Of a stretch of DNA of 5,232 bases, positions 1-5,232 are shown one piece after another. How positions within the stretch are numbered: the first letter of the stretch is position 1; every line of letters starts with the position of its first letter. The DNA comes from Bacteroidales bacterium (GTDB lineage: Bacteria > Bacteroidota > Bacteroidia > Bacteroidales > JAAUTT01), in NCBI GenBank assembly GCA_025350365.1, contig JANXXY010000442.1, positions 1-5,232 of the forward strand. The letters run 5' to 3'. A program made the translations under genes and the position numbers. A model generated the notes under the pieces. The model ran no database searches. It worked only from the letters and a program-made list of their open reading frames with translations, and was not told where the DNA came from.

Positions 1-523
1 GGTTTTTCAATGCCTCACGTCGTGTGGATGAGCCATTTTTTTCGATTTCTGAAACGTATTCTTTTTTTGTTTTATTGAATAAACCTATCAGGTTATCAAT
101 TCCATAACCCTTTTCCTTAGAGAATACCAGAAAAAGTAACACCAACGCCTCAATAAATATTTTGTCAACGATGAATAAATGCCCTTCGCTTGCATTCATC
201 AGCGCATTGCCGAAAGGAGGGTAAGCAAAATAGTACATGGTTAAAAGCAAAGTGCCTGCAAAAGAAGCAAATCGAATAAATATTCCAATAAATAGTCCAA
301 CTCCAATCAGTAAGAGTCCATACATGTTTAAAATGTCAATTACCTTCAGAAATGAGGGCGAACTTGCCAGCCAATGGTAAAAACCGGCTAAAAAACCCGT
401 AGAGTTCTGCAGGTACCCCATGGAGGTCCAGTTACTTTGTAAAATCTTTGATAACCCTTCGTACAAAAAGTGCCATCCAACGGCTATTCTTAGAATTGTT
501 AAAAAAAGAGGGCGAAAATCCAT
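1..523 (-). CDS. DoxX-family integral membrane protein (partial, runs off left edge)
   Basis: The frame starts at ATG 523-521 and stays open for 174 codons to the window edge, so the C-terminus is missing. The N-terminus (MDFRPLFLTILRIAVGWHFLYEG in two overlapping parts: residues 1-12, then IAVGWHFLYEGLSKIL at 13-28) is the typical first helix of DoxX proteins of Bacteroidota. Further hydrophobic segments lie near residues 65-83, 84-101 and 116-134, giving the usual four-helix membrane protein. The family is related to the DoxD/DoxX subunits of thiosulfate:quinone oxidoreductase, but most members have no proven function, so the role here is only a presumed membrane redox one. After the last helix there is a basic linker and then S-T-R-R-E-A-L-K-N at 166-174, which resembles a twin-arginine signal core; common stand-alone DoxX proteins end before this. 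It starts 38 bases after the sugar porter stop and is probably co-transcribed with it. DoxX assignment is firm; the start is the only ATG that fits the helix. Confidence 0.88.
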   Translation of the reverse strand, partial: MDFRPLFLTILRIAVGWHFLYEGLSKILQSNWTSMGYLQNSTGFLAGFYHWLASSPSFLKVIDILNMYGLLLIGVGLFIGIFIRFASFAGTLLLTMYYFAYPPFGNALMNASEGHLFIVDKIFIEALVLLFLVFSKEKGYGIDNLIGLFNKTKKEYVSEIEKNGSSTRREALKN

Positions 524-561
524 TTGTTTTAAACTTGTAATATATTTGCTTTTTTAGTAGT

Positions 562-1896
562 TCATTCAATTCCTAAACTCTTTTGTATTTGTTCCAATGA
601 TTTGCCTTTGGTTTCGGGAAGGAATTTCCAGACAAAAACTAGATGCAATAGCATCATAACGCTAAAGAACATGAAAGAGTGTCCACCGCCTATGGCAGGG
701 TTATTTGCAGCAACCGGAAATGTCCATGAAATTATAGCAGCGCCAAACCAATGTGTAAAACTGCCAAGTGCTTGCCCTTTACCACGAACCGCATTAGGGA
801 AAATCTCCGATATAAAAACCCAGATGACGGCGCCCTGCGAAAAGCCAAAGAAGGCAATGTACCCTACCAGATACCACATAACAGCGCCGCCACCAAAATC
901 ATGCGTATAAAAGGCTCTGGCGACGAGCCCCATAAAAACAATCATCCCAACTGAACCAATGAGTAACAATGTGCGGCGTCCGAATTTATCAATGATAAAC
1001 ATAGCAAGAATGGTAAAAATTAAATTTGTTAAGCCAATCATTACAGATTGTAACATGGACGCATTTGCCCCTAATCCAGTCATTTCAAAGATTCGTGGAG
1101 CATAATACATGATGGCGTTAATGCCGGAAAGTTGGTTAAATGCAGCTAGCAATACCGCATAAATAATTGGGCGTAAATACTTTCGTGTGAAGAGTTTTTC
1201 GGACGAAGTGGTCGAATGTATTGTCAGCGATTGTTCAATCTCAGCAATTTCCGAATCGGCATCTTCACGACCACATAGCAGAAGCACATTTCGGGCTTTA
1301 TCAATACTTCCACGTTTAACAAGCCATCGGGGACTATCGGGTATTAGAAACAACAATCCGAAGAAAATGAACGAAGGAAATGCCACCACACCAAGCATCC
1401 ATCTCCAGGCTTGGTCTCCGGAATCGGCCAGCAGATAATTGGAAAGGAATGCGATAAGAATACCCATTACTATATTAAGCTGGAAAAGAGCCACCAATCG
1501 GCCTCTGAGATGAGCAGGTGCAATCTCTGCAATATACATGGGCCCAATAACAGACGATGCGCCAATACCAACACCTCCCAGAAACCGCGCAATTACCAGA
1601 ATCAGCCAGCTTGGAGCAAACGCACAGCCCAATGCGGAAAGTCCATAAAGCACAGCGATGAATATCAATGCCTTTTTTCGACCAAAGATTTCGGAAGGCT
1701 TCCCGGCCGCGAGAGCTCCAAATACAGTTCCTATAAGAGCGATAGCAACAGTAAAGCCATGCCACCAATTGGTAAGTTGATACAATTGCTGGATGGCTTT
1801 TTCAGCTCCCGAAATTACAGCGGTATCTAATCCAAACAATAGACCACCCAATGCAACAATTAGCGAATAGGCTATTACTCTTCGATATGATTTCAT
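562..1896 (-). CDS. Sugar porter of the major facilitator superfamily (XylE/GLUT type)
   Basis: This is a complete 444-residue inner-membrane transporter with 12 predicted helices, the normal size for the sugar porter family (TC 2.A.1.1). Signature motifs appear in order: FGLDTAVISG at 21-30, with D24 at the proton-coupling position of XylE; FGRKK at 71-75; RFLGGVGIG at 104-112; RGR at 131-133; PDSPRWL at 186-192, ending the first half; a cytoplasmic loop about 193-240; NQLSGIN at 254-260 with YYAP at 264-267; GRR at 306-308; SEIFPNAVRGKGQ at 363-375; and PETKGKSLEQI at 427-437. By motif alignment to E. coli XylE, Q139, Q255, N260 and W359 keep the sugar-contact residues, while N254 and H382 replace two glutamines. 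The sugar carried therefore cannot be named with certainty; a hexose, pentose or sugar acid taken up with protons is likely. It lies 58 bases after the gluconate 5-dehydrogenase-like gene and 38 before the DoxX gene, consistent with one operon. The ATG at 1896-1894 sits just before the first helix, as expected. Confidence 0.95.
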   Translation of the reverse strand: MKSYRRVIAYSLIVALGGLLFGLDTAVISGAEKAIQQLYQLTNWWHGFTVAIALIGTVFGALAAGKPSEIFGRKKALIFIAVLYGLSALGCAFAPSWLILVIARFLGGVGIGASSVIGPMYIAEIAPAHLRGRLVALFQLNIVMGILIAFLSNYLLADSGDQAWRWMLGVVAFPSFIFFGLLFLIPDSPRWLVKRGSIDKARNVLLLCGREDADSEIAEIEQSLTIHSTTSSEKLFTRKYLRPIIYAVLLAAFNQLSGINAIMYYAPRIFEMTGLGANASMLQSVMIGLTNLIFTILAMFIIDKFGRRTLLLIGSVGMIVFMGLVARAFYTHDFGGGAVMWYLVGYIAFFGFSQGAVIWVFISEIFPNAVRGKGQALGSFTHWFGAAIISWTFPVAANNPAIGGGHSFMFFSVMMLLHLVFVWKFLPETKGKSLEQIQKSLGIE

Positions 1897-1954
1897 AGAA
1901 TGTTAAGTAGTTAGTGAATTAAGGAATTTTCTATTCTGTTGCCGAATTTTATTG

Positions 1955-2722
1955 TCAGATGGTGGCTAGAATGCCTCCATCAACATAAACAATCTGGCCG
2001 TTTACAAAATTTGAAGCCTCCGAAGCAAGAAATACTGCCGCCCCTATTAATTCTTCGGGCTTTCCCCATCGTCCCGCCGGAGTGCGTTCGATTAACCAGC
2101 TGTTAAATTTTTCGTCTTTTTGTAAAGCATTAGTCAATTCGGTTTCGAAATAGCCCGGCCCAATGCCATTTACCTGAATGTTGTGTTTAGCCCATTCTGC
2201 AGCCATTGCTTTGGTAAGCATTTTAACACCACCTTTGGCTGCTGTATAAGCAGCAGTTGTGTTGCGTGCAACCTCGCTCATCAGGGAACATATGTTGATG
2301 ATTTTTCCGGATTGATGCTCTATCATTCCCTGAACCACATGTTTACTTACTTTATAAACGCTATTAAGGTTAGTATTTATTACATTATTCCAGTCGTCTT
2401 CAGGGTAATTTTCCAATGCCGCCCGATTAATGATGCCTGCGTTATTTACCAGAATATCAATTTTCCCAAGTTCATATTCCATGGCTTTAATGGCTATGTC
2501 GATTTCTTCTATATCAGTAACGTCAAATAGGTAGCCGTATGCTTCTATTCCAATCCTTTGGAATTTTCCTAGTGCTTCTTCAAGCTTAACTGGATTGCGG
2601 GCGCTAATGGCGATTGTGGCGCCATGATCTGACAATCCTTTGGCAATGGAAAAACCAATTCCCTGTGTGGCGCCAGTAATGAGAGCAATTTTCCCGCTTA
2701 GGTCAAATAAATTTTTAGTCAT
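1955..2722 (-). CDS. Short-chain dehydrogenase/reductase, gluconate 5-dehydrogenase-like
   Basis: This 255-residue cytoplasmic oxidoreductase has the classical SDR layout. The cofactor loop TGATQGIG is at residues 16-23, NNAG at 93-96, and the catalytic set is N118, S146, Y159 and K163 in YTAAK. The overall pattern (DILVNNAGIINR, GKIINICSLMSE, AAKGGVKMLT, QVNGIGPGY, ASNFVNGQIVYVDGGILA) matches gluconate 5-dehydrogenases (Ga5DH/IdnO), which interconvert D-gluconate and 5-keto-D-gluconate. KduD-type 2-deoxy-gluconate 3-dehydrogenases are the closest alternative, and substrate cannot be settled from sequence. Strand beta-2 ends in SARN (40-43) with no acidic residue, which favours NADP(H). I chose ATG 2722-2720 rather than the GTG at 2743-2741, which is 21 bases upstream in frame: homologues start close to the LFDLSGK segment, and the GTG overlaps the promoter box TATATTTG, so it would lie upstream of the transcript start. 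As first gene of the likely operon with the sugar porter, it probably acts on the imported compound or a product of it. Confidence 0.9.
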   Translation of the reverse strand: MTKNLFDLSGKIALITGATQGIGFSIAKGLSDHGATIAISARNPVKLEEALGKFQRIGIEAYGYLFDVTDIEEIDIAIKAMEYELGKIDILVNNAGIINRAALENYPEDDWNNVINTNLNSVYKVSKHVVQGMIEHQSGKIINICSLMSEVARNTTAAYTAAKGGVKMLTKAMAAEWAKHNIQVNGIGPGYFETELTNALQKDEKFNSWLIERTPAGRWGKPEELIGAAVFLASEASNFVNGQIVYVDGGILATI

Positions 2723-2742
2723 TGTATATGAAGTTTCATACA
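2719..2742 (-). promoter_or_regulatory. Imperfect inverted repeat overlapping the SDR start (candidate operator or leader hairpin)
   Basis: On the minus strand, TGTATGAA (2742-2735) and TTCATATACA (2732-2723) are separated by AC. They are complementary except for two extra bases in the second arm. The repeat sits between the promoter box and the SDR start codon, across the expected transcript start, where a repressor would block transcription or a small hairpin would mask the start. The same bases contain a six-codon reading frame (ATG at 2739-2737, M-K-L-H-I-Q, stop 2721-2719) whose TGA overlaps the SDR ATG as ATGA. The repeat is seen directly; any function is inference, and chance palindromes are common in AT-rich DNA. 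Confidence 0.35.
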
Positions 2743-2750
2743 CAAATATA
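2743..2750 (-). promoter_or_regulatory. Bacteroidota-type -7 promoter element for the SDR-porter-DoxX operon
   Basis: The minus strand reads TATATTTG, an exact match to the TAnnTTTG -7 element bound by the Bacteroidota primary sigma factor. Transcription would be expected to begin a few bases downstream, about 2736-2740, giving a leader of less than 20 bases before ATG 2722. The -33 TTTG element is poor: only a TTTC lies about 22 bases upstream. A weak -33 element would fit a promoter that needs an activator, or a chance match. No comparable element was found before the sugar porter or the DoxX gene, which supports a single promoter for the three. Confidence 0.55.
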
Positions 2751-2839
2751 TCACTATTGCCGAAGTATCTATGAAATTGGCACTGAAATTAACCTGATTT
2801 AATCACTTAAAATTGATAATTGCATCTTGACTTGTGACC

Positions 2840-4990
2840 TTAAAACCTATACAAATATTTCAACTTAAAGTTTAATGAACCTTCGGTGATGGTAAATCTA
2901 TCAAACGGATCGGTTGCAAGCGAATTCCATACAAGAATCATTTCTTTTCCGGGTTTTAATATCCACCGAAAACGTGATTGCCATCCCATATTTTTCGAGA
3001 AATTGTCATACTGGGCAAAATTGTACAACGTAATATTGGGACTAAACAGAAAGTTAGCATTTAAACGATATATCTCAGCAGTAAAGCTTCCTTCAGGCAA
3101 TGATACCATATTTTGCGATGCTTCCACTCCAACATATACAGGAACAGCTATTTTATAGCCCAATGCTCCGGTTATGTCTTTCCGCGTTCCATTGTAAAAA
3201 TTACCAAAACTGTAATGAAAAGAGCTCCAAAAAATACGCCGGCGGGCACTTATCAAATCAATATTTTGTAGCCAAAAACGATATGTTCCCAAGGGTACAC
3301 TATAAATAGAATACATGGTAAAGCTTTTATTCAGATATTCATACTGTGATGTTGATGTAAGACTGATTTCGTCGCCCGAATTAAAACGGATAGTGCCAGG
3401 CTTGAAATTGATTGATTGTGTTAGTAATTTATTATGAACATCGGTGATGTGATCGATGCCGAAACCAGTAAATACCTGTAGGATACCTAGCTTTCCAGGA
3501 CGGGGTCCAAGGGTTAAGTTTCCGTAGCTTTCGCGTACACCTGCTCGTGGAACAAAGCCAATACCTGCCACAAAATTATCCTGAATCTCATGGAATCCTG
3601 CCAGAAATGAAATCAAATCATTAGGGTAGGAGAGCGCTGCACCGTATGAGAGATCCTTTCCATTTAGGTTCTGTGTATTCGATTTAATTCCAAACATGGT
3701 AAATGAAAGATTTTTATTTGCAAGAAATTTTGAGGTAACCAAATGAGCATCAAAACCAGTGGTGAAATTTTCTCCTTTTGACACAGCATTCCCATAAGTG
3801 CCTATAATACCTACTGATGATTGTTGACCAAGATTATATGACAAGCGGGCAACGGCAAAATCGTTATTGCCAGAACTGCGGTCGTCGTTGACGTATTGCA
3901 TTCCGAGGTTCAGTTTTCCGGCCTGACCGGTAATTTTGGTTCCCCAGTTAATTGGGATAGGTGTACCCAGTGAATCGAGACCCATTCGACGCGAAAAAAA
4001 CGTCATAATGTGCTGAGAGTATGGGTTTGAATCATCACCCTCTATCCCAAAATGGAAGTAGTTGGCACCATCCAGAAAGAAATCTCGTTTCTCGGGGAAT
4101 AACAGGCCAAATCGGGTTAGATTGATTTGTCGCGTGTCTACCTCGGTTTGTGCAAAATCGGTATTGATGGTAAGAGCACTTTTTATTCCCGGTGATATCT
4201 GGTAAAACAAATCTAATCCGCCATTGGCCTTGTATTTTGGACTATTTCCTTTTTTGGTTATCAATCCTAACAGGCCATAAGGTATGGCATCTAATCCAAT
4301 GCCCTGTGTTATATTTTCCAAACCTTCAAGTAAACCTGCGTCAGAAATCTGGAAACGATAAGTATCCACATTAGCAACCGGCCAATACGAAGCTTCCTGT
4401 TTGCGCTTAATATTTCGAATAATTTTCATCCCCCAGGTAGTTTGGCTTTTTTTAAAGCTAAGTGTTTTAAATGGAATGGCAAGTTCTGCATCCCAGCCTT
4501 TATCGTGAATCCGGGCACGGCCTTCCCATATACCATCCCAATCTTTGTTTAGTGTTCCTCCATTTTCACTTACAATGGCATCACCTATCGATCCCCGTGG
4601 TCCAATTTGAAACCAGTAACCGTTTCGCTTGTCCAGAAAAGTGTCGAAAATGACCTGTACACGGTCATCGTCTCCAAGACTGACATCGCGAGCCATTTCT
4701 TTGGCAGTTATTCCTTTCGGATCGCCATAACAGTGCATTCCAATATATATGAAATTTGCGTCGTAAGCGACATAGACCTCGGTTGGTTCGGAAACAGGTT
4801 GATTGGTTTGTGGTTCGCGTTGAATAAATTCCGTAATAGGGGTAATGTTTTTCCAAGCTTCATCGTTAAGTAATCCATCGATTTTTGGAGGTATTGTAAT
4901 GTGGATTGCTTTCACCGATTTCTGACCTGACACCGATGCTGAAATGCTTGATATTATGATAATGGAGTATAAAATTCGAATATTAAACAT
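2840..4990 (-). CDS. Outer-membrane protein with CBM9-like domain and DUF5916-type beta-barrel
   Basis: The gene encodes a complete protein of 716 residues, within the usual range for this family. Residues 1-22 form a signal peptide (basic start, hydrophobic IIIISSIS core, cleavage plausible after V-S-G before Q23). Residues about 28-205 form a CBM9-like beta-sandwich: PPKIDGLLNDEAWKNI (34-49), VYVAYDANFIYIGM (72-85), DDDRVQVIFDTF (107-118) and GWDAELAIPFKTL (165-177) are its typical blocks. The rest, from about 230, is rich in alternating strands (for example the FPEKRDFFLDG block) and ends in Y-L-Y-R-F; a C-terminal phenylalanine is usual for outer-membrane barrels. This arrangement is typical of proteins annotated 'carbohydrate-binding family 9 domain, DUF5916' in Bacteroidota. 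Their function is not established; sugar binding or a role in export/import at the outer membrane is conjecture. ATG 4990-4988 directly precedes the signal peptide. It ends 117 bases before the SDR ATG, with that operon's own promoter between, so it is likely a separate transcription unit. No SusC/SusD pair is in view. Confidence 0.9.
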   Translation of the reverse strand: MFNIRILYSIIIISSISASVSGQKSVKAIHITIPPKIDGLLNDEAWKNITPITEFIQREPQTNQPVSEPTEVYVAYDANFIYIGMHCYGDPKGITAKEMARDVSLGDDDRVQVIFDTFLDKRNGYWFQIGPRGSIGDAIVSENGGTLNKDWDGIWEGRARIHDKGWDAELAIPFKTLSFKKSQTTWGMKIIRNIKRKQEASYWPVANVDTYRFQISDAGLLEGLENITQGIGLDAIPYGLLGLITKKGNSPKYKANGGLDLFYQISPGIKSALTINTDFAQTEVDTRQINLTRFGLLFPEKRDFFLDGANYFHFGIEGDDSNPYSQHIMTFFSRRMGLDSLGTPIPINWGTKITGQAGKLNLGMQYVNDDRSSGNNDFAVARLSYNLGQQSSVGIIGTYGNAVSKGENFTTGFDAHLVTSKFLANKNLSFTMFGIKSNTQNLNGKDLSYGAALSYPNDLISFLAGFHEIQDNFVAGIGFVPRAGVRESYGNLTLGPRPGKLGILQVFTGFGIDHITDVHNKLLTQSINFKPGTIRFNSGDEISLTSTSQYEYLNKSFTMYSIYSVPLGTYRFWLQNIDLISARRRIFWSSFHYSFGNFYNGTRKDITGALGYKIAVPVYVGVEASQNMVSLPEGSFTAEIYRLNANFLFSPNITLYNFAQYDNFSKNMGWQSRFRWILKPGKEMILVWNSLATDPFDRFTITEGSLNFKLKYLYRF

Positions 4991-5041
4991 CAGATAATTT
5001 TAAAGTAAGCTTATTTAATGATATAATCTATTGCGTTGTAA

Positions 5042-5191
5042 TTATTCGGGGATCAACAACAACAAATCATCGTCTATAATAAATGTTTCGAGGGACGCAT
5101 TGTAGGTAATTCCTTTTCTGAAAGACTCAATCCACGGGTTGATGAACTGAACCTGTTTTCTCCAAGGTATTCTCCTTTTCCTGTGGTGAAC
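5042..5191 (-). other. Open 49-codon stretch without a start; possible C-terminus of a broken or mis-sequenced gene
   Basis: The minus strand is open from just after a TGA (5194-5192) to a TAA (5044-5042) and reads like a protein end (…NPWIESFRKGITY at its middle, …DDDLLLLIPE at its end). It has no ATG, GTG or TTG at a sensible place. Just upstream the reading looks more protein-like in another minus frame (PDSEDFEFTTGKGEYLGEN), which would require a frameshift between about 5150 and 5165, and a run of seven A at 5213-5219 might be a second slip. I do not recognise the family. The plus strand is also open from 5042 to the edge, without a start codon, so the coding strand itself is uncertain. 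The remaining bases 4991-5041 are AT-rich and should carry the promoter of the outer-membrane protein gene, but I see no clear TAnnTTTG box there. Confidence 0.2.
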
Positions 5192-5232
5192 TCAAAGTCC
5201 TCTGAGTCTGGAAAAAAATCTTATTTATGTGT

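Noticed and set aside
541..548. TATATTTG on the plus strand, resembling a -7 promoter element
   Set aside because: It would drive transcription antisense into the sugar porter, has no gene downstream on that strand, and is likely chance in a short AT-rich gap.
602..1438. Several plus-strand frames of 67-102 codons (602-910, 751-954, 1187-1438)
   Set aside because: All are antisense shadows of the sugar porter gene, with no recognisable motifs or promoter.
1411..1830. 139-codon plus-strand reading frame
   Set aside because: It lies entirely antisense to the sugar porter, whose motifs are unambiguous, and its translation is a low-complexity mix rich in S, N, K and C with no domain pattern.
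2183..2530. 115-codon plus-strand reading frame
   Set aside because: It is antisense to the well-supported SDR gene and reads as an uneven, cysteine- and phenylalanine-rich sequence typical of a shadow frame.
2720..2743. GTG at 2743-2741 as the SDR start (seven extra residues)
   Set aside because: The GTG overlaps the end of the TATATTTG promoter box and would probably be outside the transcript; homologues start near the ATG at 2722.
2744..2839. Possible terminator after the outer-membrane protein gene
   Set aside because: Only tiny AT palindromes (such as AATT-GAT-AATT) occur; there is no GC-rich stem followed by a T run.
2886..4873. Plus-strand and out-of-frame minus-strand frames inside the outer-membrane protein gene (e.g. 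2886-3158, 4607-4873, 4665-4856)
   Set aside because: They overlap the complete 716-residue gene and show no coding character.

Overview
The window looks like chromosomal DNA of a Bacteroidota (Bacteroidetes) bacterium, probably in or near the Bacteroidales/Marinilabiliales. This rests on three points: an outer-membrane protein with an N-terminal CBM9-like domain and a DUF5916-type barrel (a family common in this phylum), an exact copy of the Bacteroidota -7 promoter element TAnnTTTG in front of the sugar operon, and the lack of purine-rich Shine-Dalgarno sequences before the starts. Base composition is moderately AT-rich and even. I see no insertion sequence, phage, CRISPR, tRNA or rRNA signal.

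All supported genes read on the minus strand, so the transcriptional order is right to left. (1) 4991-5232 has no confident gene, only a weak open C-terminus-like stretch without a start. (2) 2840-4990 encodes a 716-residue secreted outer-membrane protein with a CBM9-like domain followed by a DUF5916-type beta-barrel. (3) 2723-2839 is an intergenic promoter region with a TATATTTG box and an imperfect inverted repeat directly before the next gene. (4) 1955-2722 encodes an SDR most like gluconate 5-dehydrogenase. (5) 562-1896 encodes a 12-TM sugar porter of the XylE/GLUT type. (6) 1-523 encodes a DoxX-family membrane protein that runs off the left edge, with a twin-arginine-like sequence just at the cut.

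Genes 4 to 6 are separated by only 58 and 38 bases, with no terminator or internal promoter visible, and probably form one operon. The simplest reading is uptake of a sugar or sugar acid by proton symport, oxidation/reduction by the SDR, and a membrane-linked redox role for the DoxX protein or for a part of it beyond the window. The outer-membrane protein upstream may or may not be functionally linked. Nothing here is a clearly new system. The points most worth a second look are the DoxX C-terminal extension, the promoter/operator arrangement at 2719-2750, the altered substrate-pocket residues of the transporter, and the unexplained right edge.
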